A stretch of 12,301 nt of DNA. It comes from Methanoregula sp. GTDB lineage: Archaea; Halobacteriota; Methanomicrobia; Methanomicrobiales; Methanospirillaceae. Position 1 is the first letter of the stretch. Each line of letters starts with the position of its first letter. The stretch spans positions 1-12,301 of the forward strand of contig JAQTSH010000030.1 in the NCBI GenBank assembly GCA_028711405.1, given 5' to 3'. The notes under the pieces were generated by a model. The model was not told the origin of the DNA and did no database searches. It saw nothing but the letters and a program-made list of their open reading frames with translations. The position numbers and the translations under genes were made by a program. Of the stretch, positions 1-7,800 are shown in pieces.

Positions 1-49
1 GGTAACTCGTGCAATTCCTGTTTTTCCTCGGAGGTGCACATCTGTGTAA

Positions 50-94
50 GAACCCGCTCACCCATGTGTGGGTAGTGTTGAACGTGAGCGGTTC
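50..94. promoter_or_regulatory. Imperfect inverted repeat upstream of the ABC exporter operon
   Basis: The arm GAACCCGCTCAC at 50-61 is the reverse complement of GTGAGCGGTTC at 84-94, apart from one extra C. A smaller alternative hairpin, ACCCA (60-64) with TGGGT (69-73), sits around a TGTG loop between the arms. No T-run follows, so a terminator for an upstream gene is less likely than an operator or an RNA structure. A weak TATA-like stretch (GGTATATGAG, about 113-122) lies between this repeat and the exporter start. The structure is read directly from the sequence; any regulatory role is inferred. Confidence 0.3.
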
Positions 95-180
95 GTGGGT
101 TTATTCGTCTATGGTATATGAGACTAAACCTCCACGCTCATTAAGTAATACCTCATCGAACAGTTCAGTAAGGCTTGCGT

Positions 181-1275
181 ATGCTTCCCGAAACTCCGCA
201 TGACAACATGGTAGATTCATCTGAGGAACAGGTACTGTTACCGGTTCGTCATCTGCCCGGCTCGCTATCCGGAGAGCCTGCCGACTACATCATACGGATT
301 TCACAGTTAACGAAGGTCTTTGCCGGCAAAACAAAGACCATACGCGCAGTGGAGGATGTGACATTTGATGTCCGGCGGGGGGAGATCTTCGGTTTGCTGG
401 GTCCTAACGGAGCCGGGAAGAGCACGCTCATACGAATGCTCACGACATTGCTCAAACCGACCTCCGGCACCGCGTTCCTTAACGAGTATGAATTACAGCG
501 CGACCCGGAGAAGATCCGGATGATTATTGGTGTCTGTTCCCAGAACAGCACCCTCGATCTCGAACTCTCCGCCTATGACAACCTTGAATTCTATGGCGCG
601 CTTGTCAATGTTGATGCGCGTGCGCTCGACGCGCGGATCCGGGAGATTCTCGCGATGACCGGGCTTTCCGATCTCGCCCATGCCCGAGTCGGCACGTTCT
701 CTGGCGGGATGCGACGGAAACTTGAGATTGTCCGGGCGTTTATCCACCGCCCGCTCATCTTGTTCCTCGATGAACCGACCATCGGGCTTGACCCGGAAGC
801 CCGGCGGGAGGTCTGGCAGCAGATCGCGCGGTTGAACAAGGAGGATACGACGATCATCCTGACGACGCATTACATGGATGAGGCGGAGAGACTCTGTGAC
901 CGGATCGCTTTTGTGGATCGCGGGCGACTGGTCGCTCTTGACACTCTTGAGAACCTTAAACGGATGCTCCCGGAAGGAGACCTGATCGAGATCGGCATCG
1001 ATGAGGTCGATGACCATGTTCTTGCAGCCCTCCGCCAGAATGCCCAGGTAAACTCTGTCACGGTTAAAGAGGGGCGACTGGTTATTACTGCAATGAACGG
1101 GAGCCGGGTGCTGCCCGGGATTGTGGCAGTCTTTGAGGCGTCCTCCCGGCTTATGACCTCTATATCTATCCGGTCTCCTTCTCTTGAAGATGTCTTCATC
1201 CATCTCACGGGAACGGGACTGGATGACGGTAAAAGTCCGGAGACAAAACCCTCGCGCAGGGGGCAATCGCCATGA
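181..1275 (+). CDS. ABC-2 type exporter, ATP-binding protein (DrrA-like)
   Basis: This is the ATPase subunit of an ABC exporter of the daunorubicin-resistance/NodI/CcmA type. It would sit on the cytoplasmic face and power the permease encoded next to it. Numbered from ATG 181 (364 aa), the Walker A motif GPNGAGKST is at 74-82, the Q-loop Gln near 121, the signature SGGM at 174-177, Walker B with catalytic Glu (LFLDEPT) around 197-198, and the switch His (TTHYMDEAE) at 230. The C-terminal ~100 residues, ending in SLEDVFIHLTG, resemble the DUF4162-type tail common in this subfamily. The start is uncertain: an in-frame stop lies at 169-171, leaving TTG 175, ATG 181 (a weak AAGG lies 7 bases upstream) and ATG 208. 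The first ~35 residues precede the ABC fold. The stop overlaps the permease start as ATGA, which suggests translational coupling. The substrate cannot be predicted. Confidence 0.95.
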   Translation: MLPETPHDNMVDSSEEQVLLPVRHLPGSLSGEPADYIIRISQLTKVFAGKTKTIRAVEDVTFDVRRGEIFGLLGPNGAGKSTLIRMLTTLLKPTSGTAFLNEYELQRDPEKIRMIIGVCSQNSTLDLELSAYDNLEFYGALVNVDARALDARIREILAMTGLSDLAHARVGTFSGGMRRKLEIVRAFIHRPLILFLDEPTIGLDPEARREVWQQIARLNKEDTTIILTTHYMDEAERLCDRIAFVDRGRLVALDTLENLKRMLPEGDLIEIGIDEVDDHVLAALRQNAQVNSVTVKEGRLVITAMNGSRVLPGIVAVFEASSRLMTSISIRSPSLEDVFIHLTGTGLDDGKSPETKPSRRGQSP

Positions 1276-2363
1276 TACGTGGCATGGTTGCGATCTTCAA
1301 ACGGGATTTCAAGAAGTTTTTGAGTAACCCGTTTGTTGTTGTGATGACCCTTGCGATGCCGATCATGTATCTTATCATCTTCGGGAATGCGATGGGTGGG
1401 ACGATCAGTCATATTCCGGTGGGGGTCGTCCAGGAAGCGCCCCCCTATATGGATACGCCCCTTTTCTCACAGGCGGTTGTCGAACTCAATCATATCACCC
1501 AGAAAGATCCCTACCCGAAGTTGCTGGACGTGACGGTGTATAGCGATGAAACGTCTGCGAAACAGGCGCTCGCGGATGGGAAAATTTCCGCTGTGATCGT
1601 CTTTCCTTCGTCAGTGTCGAATGACCACGCAGTCCGGTTGTACGTGGACAGTTCGGATTCGGTCATCCCGGCGCTTGTTGAATCTGCGGTCCGGGGCGTG
1701 CTTGCCCGGCTTGGGGCGCAGAATCCCGTGATGGTGAACAAAATTTACGGGGATATTACGTACATACAGTTCTTTGGTGTGGGCGTGATCATGATGGCAA
1801 TCTTCACATCTACGATGTTTGGGGGCGGGATTGCGCTTATCCGTGATCGTGAGGCGGGAATTCATGAGGGGTACCTGGTGACACCGGTCCAGCGCACGAG
1901 TATCATCGCCGGGATTATTTTATCTGGCACCGTCCGGGCGTTTATCGCCGGGTTTGCGATCTTTGTGATCGATATTTTGATCACGGGGATCGTCATCCAG
2001 AGTTTGAGGGACTTTTTGTTGGTACTTCTTGTGATCCTTATCACCTGCGTGGGGGTGACGAGTCTTGTTGTCTCGTTTGCGTCCCGGTTCTCCGCCCAGC
2101 AGGAGTACGCGTCGGTGATCGCGTTTTTAAACCTGATCCTGTTTATGACGTCGGGGGCGTTCTATCCGGTGCTGGGCATGCCCGACTGGTTGCGCTGGAT
2201 TACGGTGATCAACCCTGAGTATTATGGGGTGGATGCGCTCCGGGGGATTATCCTGCGCGGGCAGGGACTGGATATTGTCGGTCTGGATCTCCTTGCGTTA
2301 TTGATCTTCTCAACCGCGATGTTTGTTCTTGGTATTGCGACGTTCAGGAGGACGCTTGAGTGA
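1272..2363 (+). CDS. ABC-2 type exporter, permease protein
   Basis: This is the membrane subunit that pairs with the ATPase encoded immediately upstream, with overlapping ATGA stop and start codons. The 363-residue layout is typical of ABC-2 permeases. A short basic cytoplasmic N-terminus (FKRDFKKF) is followed by one membrane segment at about 22-40. An extracytoplasmic domain of roughly 125 residues (about 42-166) comes next, then a block of about five further segments (near 167-190, 210-240, 248-270, 282-302 and 335-356). The loop after segment 2, with IRDREAGIHEGYLVTPVQRT, is the conserved cytoplasmic coupling region of the family. The C-terminus ends just after the last helix (FRRTLE). 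Fold and partner are certain from the sequence; the exported substrate (drug, lipid, polysaccharide or other) is unknown. No regulator is encoded next to the pair within the window. Confidence 0.94.
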   Translation: MIRGMVAIFKRDFKKFLSNPFVVVMTLAMPIMYLIIFGNAMGGTISHIPVGVVQEAPPYMDTPLFSQAVVELNHITQKDPYPKLLDVTVYSDETSAKQALADGKISAVIVFPSSVSNDHAVRLYVDSSDSVIPALVESAVRGVLARLGAQNPVMVNKIYGDITYIQFFGVGVIMMAIFTSTMFGGGIALIRDREAGIHEGYLVTPVQRTSIIAGIILSGTVRAFIAGFAIFVIDILITGIVIQSLRDFLLVLLVILITCVGVTSLVVSFASRFSAQQEYASVIAFLNLILFMTSGAFYPVLGMPDWLRWITVINPEYYGVDALRGIILRGQGLDIVGLDLLALLIFSTAMFVLGIATFRRTLE

Positions 2364-2364
2364 G

Positions 2365-2428
2365 TTTTTACGCAGGAGTCCCGTGAAAAAAGAAATGGGT
2401 TGTGAGTGCAGATTCTTTTTAGGGTTTT
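2365..2428 (+). terminator. Oligo-T runs after the exporter operon, probable archaeal terminator
   Basis: Directly after the permease stop the plus strand has TTTTT at 2365-2369 and again at 2416-2420, and TTTT at 2425-2428. Euryarchaeal RNA polymerase typically stops at oligo-T stretches without needing a hairpin. The position, at the end of an operon and before a non-coding stretch, fits. A perfect 9-base inverted repeat, TTCCCCGCC (2443-2451) and GGCGGGGAA (2482-2490), lies just beyond and could add structure. Confidence 0.4.
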
Positions 2429-2650
2429 ATCGGTATATGACCTTCCCCGCCGATGATCGCAAGCGTGATGATACCGGACATGGCGGGGAAACCCGGGGAC
2501 TGGGTCCGGGGGTCTGTATGCACAATCCCCCCCATCCGCCACCAAAGGGGCACCCCCCTCCCATTGGAGAGACAGGGGGGTGGGGGTCCCTCGCTCATGA
2601 AACCCAGGGGGTACCCCCTCCCGATCCCCTTTTTGGGTGATGACCTGAGT

Positions 2651-2884
2651 TCAGTCTCCGACGTAAACCCGTGCCGGAAAACGGGAGGGGGTGCCACCTT
2701 GGGTACCCTGGTGGGGGGTGCCTGCCAAAGACAAGTGACGCGAAGGCGGGGGTACCCCCACCCATCAGGAGCGCCGGACAGGCACCCCCCTCCCCAAAAG
2801 ATTGGTGGGGGGTGGGGTCTCATGACCCTCCGGGACCGTGCAACCGGATCAGGCTCCGACGTGAAACCCTTCCCGGAAAATGGG
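2651..2884 (+). repeat. Imperfect direct repeat pair, 198-base period
   Basis: The segment at 2651-2685 (begins TCAGTCTCCGACGT, ends CCGGAAAACGGG) recurs at 2849-2884 (begins TCAGGCTCCGACGTG, ends CCGGAAAATGGG). About 31 of 36 aligned positions match, with one indel. Each copy runs into a G-rich tract and a GGTACC or GGTATACC palindrome, so the copies look like diverged units of one larger repeat. Confidence 0.75.
2694..2714. repeat. Hairpin inside the G/C repeat island
   Basis: CCACC (2694-2698) and GGTGG (2710-2714) flank the self-complementary GGGTACCC (2701-2708). This gives a nearly perfect palindrome that can form a cruciform or an RNA hairpin. Confidence 0.6.
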
Positions 2885-3024
2885 GTATACCCCCACCCAA
2901 GGGTACCTGGGAGGGGGGTACCCCTTCATGCACGTTGGCGAGAGGGGGGAGGGGGGTGCCCCGGATTAAAAAAAATACAGCCACCCCCCTCCCCGGATAG
3001 GGAGGTATACCCCCACCCAAGGGT
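2884..3024 (+). repeat. Exact 21-base direct repeat pair, 120-base spacing
   Basis: The 21 bases at 2884-2904, beginning GGTATACCCCCACCC, recur without change at 3004-3024. A third, diverged copy starts with GGTACCCCCACCCA at 2751. Similarity continues past the exact copies into a GGGGTACCCC palindrome in both cases, giving about 40 related bases per copy. Confidence 0.85.
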
Positions 3025-3033
3025 GACCTTGGG
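3016..3033. repeat. Seven-base-pair hairpin with GTGA tetraloop
   Basis: CCCAAGG (3016-3022) and CCTTGGG (3027-3033) pair perfectly around GTGA. As RNA this would be a stable stem closed by a GNRA-type tetraloop. It sits in the last module of the repeat island, where the neighbouring copy has GGTACC in the corresponding place. Confidence 0.6.
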
Positions 3034-3157
3034 GGTACCCCACCCCCCATATTTGGACAGGGTTTTTAGGAACGCGATGATGATACAACGTGCATGGTTG
3101 TCATACCCTTCTCGTTGCGGGTTGTAATTCAACAAAAATTCGTTTGCACTGCAATAG

Positions 3158-4343
3158 GTTTTCATAGTTGTTGACCTGCAAAGCGCAAAGCAGGCTGACC
3201 CGCTCGCGATAATCCAAAAATGCGACCGCGCCCGCGACGAGTTCACAATCCTGGACCTGTAACGATTGACCGGGTGGTCGTATTCAACTTTCTACCGGAC
3301 GATCAAGGGTACGAATGCCGGGGCGGGAATTATACCGGGCTTCTGGAGAAGTGCCCGGCGATCTCGTTTATGGATCGTACAGTGACAATGGATGACGAAA
3401 GCGGGATCACGATCAGGCAGAGGACTGAGGCGTTCCCGTGGGACAAGGAACTGTTCTGGCAACGGAATAGTAAAGGAGCGTGCTGGCTCGATCACAATCC
3501 GGAGGATGACAATGACAATGACACCGGTAATGACAGAAACGCGGGGGTTGGGAAACAGGATGTGGGTGGTAACAGCGGTGAAGGTGTAAGTCCCGCACGT
3601 GATTGTAATGCACCTCCCGGAAACGGTTCGTTAGCTGCTTAGCTGCAGTTTTTCAGCAGGTTTTCAGCACATGCTGCAAATGAAACCGGCGCACCGTAAG
3701 CCCCCGATTCCTCTAAAGAACCTGATAATAATTATTCTGTACTTAAAGAAAGTCATTTGCAGCAAAACCGGAATTATGTGGCTAAAAAAATGCGACAATG
3801 CAGGAAACGGGTCCGGTACCTGATAGGTGTACCCATACTGCTAAAACTGCAGCTAATGAAAATAGATCTCCACAAATTGCCGTCAAATCTAATAATAGGA
3901 TATCAAATTCGGCTCCGAATGTTTCCAGAACCTGCTGCAAATGTGCTGAAAAGATGCTGCAAACGACCCCTCCTGCTGCAAAACACGATCGAGTCATACG
4001 GGCACGTGACTACAACTGCTCGAATGCCCGGAGCCGAAGACTCCGTGCTATGCTTGCGGAAAGGAGGGTGCATGGTATGCGGAGAAGCCGACACCTGAAA
4101 GGCGAGCCCGGCACGGTGACGAGCAGCATGCCCGTTGCATCTGTCGGGCGTACTACCGTGAGGCGGTGAAAGAGGAGCAGATGGCGGTCGTGCCACTGCC
4201 GGGGTGACCAGCCGGAAGATTTCAATAAACGTATCTGTACTCCGGATAATCCAAAACATCAGGAGCACTCGCGGAGCAGATCGTCAACAGAAGATATCTC
4301 TTTTACTCTCCCGCATTGGATATCGCGTCAGATTTACTATTGA
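3158..4343 (+). pseudogene. Decayed gene: helix-turn-helix-like segment, hydrophilic linker, Cys-rich C-terminus
   Basis: No single frame stays open, but protein-like sequence passes from frame to frame at homopolymer runs. From 3158 one frame reads through DPLAIIQKCDRARDEFTILDL, a TAA at 3260-3262, and a helix-turn-helix-like LTGWSYSTFYRTIKG (3266-3310). One extra G at 3307-3309 would join it to the next frame (GLLEKCPAISFMDRTVT, then an Asp/Asn-rich linker). That frame is broken by TAG 3640 and TAA 3697. Restoring one A at 3784-3790 leads to an Asn/Thr-rich stretch, and one C at 4027-4029 to a Cys-rich part with CYACGKEG (4046 onward) and CIC (4136-4144), possibly zinc-binding. Removing one G at 4201-4204 continues the frame to a stop at 4341-4343. 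Each nonsense codon is one C-to-T change from Gln. Two sub-frames, 3220-3642 and 3798-4169, could be called as hypothetical proteins. The family is not recognised; a DNA-binding protein of a mobile element is my guess. Confidence 0.55.
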
Positions 4344-4360
4344 GCAGCATGGTTGCAGGA

Positions 4361-4536
4361 TTACTCGAGGATCTCAACAGTATCAGTAAGCGCTTCGAGA
4401 TCCTCACACCGGACCATATCTGCTTTGATTTTTTTACCTCGCGATAAACCACTTCAATAGTGACACCGGATTTCATGAATGTACATGGATTATCGGCATT
4501 GTATGTATTCGGAACATTGCACCAGCATCTGTTCGC
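4361..4536 (-). pseudogene. Small minus-strand gene or relic, frameshifted at an A7 run
   Basis: On the minus strand a protein-like frame is open from 4536 (CWCNVPNTYNADNPCTFMKSG, possible start ATG 4474-4476) down to an A7 run (plus strand T7 at 4429-4435). The frame then runs into unrelated sequence. A shift of -1 at that run gives 22 further codons (IKADMVRCEDLEALTDTVEI and on) and a TAA at 4361-4363. The joined product is about 38 residues from the ATG, or 58 from the upstream stop. No start codon exists before that ATG, so the N-terminus, which carries the CWC motif, may be truncated. The codons straddle the run as A-AAA-AAA, the geometry of a -1 slippery site, so programmed frameshifting is an alternative to decay. 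The product is not recognised. The gene faces the plus-strand relic tail to tail. Confidence 0.4.
4367..4405. repeat. Nine-base inverted repeat
   Basis: GAGGATCTC (4367-4375) and GAGATCCTC (4397-4405) are perfect reverse complements separated by 21 bases. They lie in the 3' part of the small minus-strand reading frame, 23 bases downstream of its A7 run. They could be a terminator-like or frameshift-stimulating stem, or simply reflect repeated codons. Confidence 0.5.
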
Positions 4537-4587
4537 TTATTCAAGTTATTTAATTCAGCTAAATAGTTTACATATTTACATGTTCAA

Positions 4588-4602
4588 AATTTAATATTAT
4601 AC
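4588..4602 (+). promoter_or_regulatory. Candidate archaeal TATA region for the protease gene
   Basis: The most AT-rich part of the window is about 4535-4605. Within it AATTTAATATTATAC is the best TATA-like stretch on the plus strand. Initiation some 25 bases downstream would leave a 5' leader of about 175 bases before the protease start, which is long for an archaeal mRNA. A second TATA-like stretch (TTTACATATTTACA, 4567-4580) is close by, so the exact site is a guess. Nothing else was recognised between 4540 and 4790. Confidence 0.25.
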
Positions 4603-4791
4603 GTTATTGTGCGTAACTCCATCTTCATTCCTGCATACGGGTTTGAGATCAGGAAGTCCCTTCATTATTCCAGATCTTTGAAATACGTCGCGTTTTTCCG
4701 TTTTCAACCGAAATTTTTCTTCCAATTTCCCGATTATCCAATCCGAAATATTCAATAGGTTGGTTCACGAATATCCACGCATCCAGATTTA

Positions 4792-4796
4792 GGTGA
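4792..4796 (+). promoter_or_regulatory. Ribosome binding site of the protease gene
   Basis: GGTGA, complementary to the archaeal 16S rRNA 3' end, lies 6 bases before ATG 4803. It fixes the start, which is also the position that gives a clean signal peptide. Confidence 0.8.
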
Positions 4797-4802
4797 GATT
4801 GT

Positions 4803-7800
4803 ATGAATGGCATAACCAGGATACGACTTGTACTGATAGCGTTCCTTCTCTTGGCGGTTGTCGCCAGTGTTTCGGCAAACACGGATGCAACGACCAATGG
4901 TGATATTCCCGTCATCATCATGATGAAGAGCACGGCAGTATCGCCTGTACAGACCGACGGACTGACACGCGCAGACTCCATACAGGCATTCCGGCAGGCT
5001 GCGGAGAACGACCAGAAATGGATCATTCGCACACTGAAAACCCGTGGAGCAAAGGATATTACCCCCCTCTGGATCGCAAATTCGGTCGCCGCGACAGTCT
5101 CTCCTGAGATGATTGAGGAACTCCGAGCGAATCCGGCAGTTGCGAAAGTCGAACCTGACTATATCGTGTACCTGGATGGATCCGATCCGGCAAAATCCCC
5201 CGAACAGACGCATACCAGTCTTTTCTCCGCAGAAAAAGAACCGCTGGGGAAATCCCTGGGAGATGTGGTGGAGACCATCGAACCTGTCACGATCGGTTGG
5301 GGGGTCCAATGGATTGAGGCACCTGCAGTCTGGAACCAGGGGATCACGGGAAAAGGCGTCAATGTCTCTATTGTAGATACCGGTATAAACCCGAACCATC
5401 CGGATTTACAAGGCAAAACAATCCTCTGGAAGGATTTTGTCAACGGTGAACCCACACCCTATGATGACAACGGGCACGGGAGTCATGTTGCCGGTATAGT
5501 TGCGGGAACCGGTGCAGGGGGCATCAAGATCGGTGTTGCTCCGGGTGTCAACCTGATCGTGGCGAAAGTCTTCAATTCTGCTGGTTCGGCGAGCTCCTCG
5601 ACCGTTATGGAAGCCTTCCAGTGGGCAGTGGATAACGAGGCAGACGTGATCAGTTACAGTGGGGGTTCTTACATCGTCGAACGTCAATATATTGAAAATT
5701 ATGAATATCTCAACTCCTCCACCACCCGGCAGCTGATCATGCCTGTCAACAGTAGTTATAAAGGCGATACATCGTTGAAACCTGCGTACATCATGGTAGA
5801 TGTCTATTCCCCGTGGATGAGAAACCTCTCCATCTCGCTTTTCGCCCCGAACGGAACCCGTATTGAGGGAACACCGGTCTATTGGCAGAATACCATCGAT
5901 CCGGAGAGGGAGGTCTTATTCAAGTACAGTGAGTCCCGTCCCCTGCCGGATGGTAACTGGACGGTGAATATCACGCAGAACGATCCATATCCAAATCACT
6001 GGTGGTATTCTGATAAAGGCAATAATCTTAATAACCGATTGACACATTCGTTCAACCTTACCAATGTTATAACTGCGACATTCACCTTCAATACAAAATA
6101 TCATATTGAACAATCCTTTGATTATGGATATGTCGAGATCTCGCGTGATGGAGGAAGTACCTGGACTACCCTTGCGGTATATAACGGGTATGCTAACCTG
6201 CATCACGAGACATTTAACCTGAATCCCTATACCGGCACGAATGTCCTCGTCCGATTCCGTTATACCACGGACGGGTCTGTTATCTATGATGGCTGGTATA
6301 TTGACGACATCGCAATTCCGGAGATTGGGTTCTACGACAATGTTGAGAGCGGTTTCGGGACATGGACGGGAAACGGGTGGAAAAATATTACAGCTACGAC
6401 CGCGTATGAATATTCCCTCGCGGTCGGGTATCCGGATGATGGATCGAGTGTCCGCGCACAAAGCGTAAACACGATTGCTGCTAATGGCGTCATTCCGGTC
6501 ATCTCTGCCGGCAACGAAGGGGAGTTCGGGCTTTTCACTATCGGAACCCCCGGCAGCGCAAAGGATGCGATCACTGTCGGTGCCATTAATCAGCAGATGG
6601 ACTATATCGCATCCTACAGCAGCCGGGGACCGGTTGGATATGATGCTAACCAGACTATCAAACCGGATGTAGTTGCGCCTGGCTCCTATGTCGAGTCCGC
6701 ATCCGGCTCAAGTACCGGGTATGTCACCATGAGCGGCACCTCCATGGCAGCTCCCCATGTGACCGGAACCGTTGCGCTGATGCTCCAGGCAAACGGTTCC
6801 CTCTCAACAAAGGATGTGAAACGGATCCTCCAGCAAACAGCGGTCGAACTCGGTGATGCGGGACCAGATAACACCTACGGAGCCGGCAGGATCCGTGCCT
6901 ACGCAGCAGTGGCAAATGTCACTCCGCTCCCAGCTGGTGCCGGGCAGAATTACCTCTTTGCCGGGTTTGCCAAAACCTCAGACCTGGTCTCAGGAACACC
7001 CGTTGTCCTTTCTGCGATCTCGTGGAACAAGACCCCGAAAGCCGGAACTCCTGTCCACATGGTTGTCTGGAACAACAGTTATACCTGGACACTGGCAAAT
7101 GAAGTATTCAACAGTACCCTTGTCACCGATGCGAACGGTTGGGCGAATGTCACGCTCATCCCCCGGTTGATTGATACTTGTTATTATGCCCTCATCTCTG
7201 ACCCGTTTAATAATGTCATAAATGACGGGATTTATATTGAATCTCCCCCGGTACCGCCCGCGCCGTTTAATAATCCGGCTACGTACTCTAAATATTACGA
7301 AGCAAAGCCGAACAGCACCGTAAAGATCCAGTATTCCCTCCTGACACCTGCGGATGAACCCTCTGATCTGCCGGTGAACATCAGCATCAGGAGTGGATCC
7401 AACTATCATGTCAATGAAACGTTGGTACCCCAGCAGGGAACGATCAAACTCACGCTGAATCTATCCCAGTACAGTTTCGATGACACTGGAGGGTATTTCA
7501 CTATTTATTTAATCAATGCAACCGGGTTCGAGACCAATATCGGATCCTTGGAAATTGAGGCATTCGAAGATTCACAATCATCGTTTATCAGTCCACAAAT
7601 GGTGAGCGCTGATCCCGGCTCGCGCATTGACTACATGCTCTATACCTATGATTACCTGAACTGGACCCCGCTTCCGGACCGAACATATCATATTGAAGTG
7701 TACTGGGTGAATGAGACCCAGGTACATGCCCTCAGCGCAGAACACCCGGAGTTCGCGGAGATGTTACGTGCACCGGCAGGACAGAGCCCGGCTGACCGCG

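Larger units (their letters stand above)
2524..3051. repeat. G/C-run-rich repeat island with palindromic GGTACC modules
   Basis: This stretch is unlike the rest of the window. Runs of five to seven G or C occur on both strands every few tens of bases, mostly as variants of GGCACCCCCCTCCC and its complement or of GGGGGTACCCCC. The palindrome GGTACC occurs six times (2610, 2702, 2751, 2902, 2917 and 3034), and the related GGTATACC occurs twice (2884 and 3004). Longer imperfect direct repeats and small hairpins are embedded and listed separately. Long open frames cross the island on both strands because stop codons are rare in such sequence. Their products are low-complexity Pro/Gly-rich and do not look like proteins. 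G-quadruplex formation is plausible given the G runs. The repeat family is not one I recognise. Confidence 0.8.

Noticed and set aside
2383..2640. GTG-started frame preceded by GGAG just after the permease
   Set aside because: The ribosome-site match is suggestive, but the product becomes repeat-derived PPPKGHPPP sequence and the oligo-T runs lie inside it.
2419..2823. Minus-strand open frame (134 codons) through the same island
   Set aside because: It has the same repeat-driven composition and no recognisable fold; stop codons are simply rare in the G/C runs.
2524..3051. CRISPR array
   Set aside because: Repeats are unequal in length and spacing, spacers are themselves repetitive, and no cas gene is nearby.
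2453..3127. Long plus-strand open frame (224 codons) through the G/C repeat island
   Set aside because: The product is Pro/Gly-rich low complexity that follows the DNA repeats, open frames exist on the other strand too, and there is no good start context.
3640..3699. TAG 3640 read as pyrrolysine in a methanogen
   Set aside because: The same reconstructed gene also has TAA codons and frameshifts, which pyrrolysine decoding does not explain.
3673..3982. Five GCTGCAAA octamers (3673, 3756 inverted, 3934, 3956, 3975) as possible iterons
   Set aside because: Spacing is irregular and most fall in the Ala/Asn/Lys-rich linker of the decayed gene, where repeated codons explain them.
3903..4268. Minus-strand frame of 121 codons
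   Set aside because: It lies opposite the reconstructed plus-strand relic, which has far more protein-like sequence and Cys motifs.
4649..5032. Minus-strand frame overlapping the protease start
   Set aside because: More than half is antisense to the signal peptide and propeptide of a certain gene, and the rest shows no recognisable motif.
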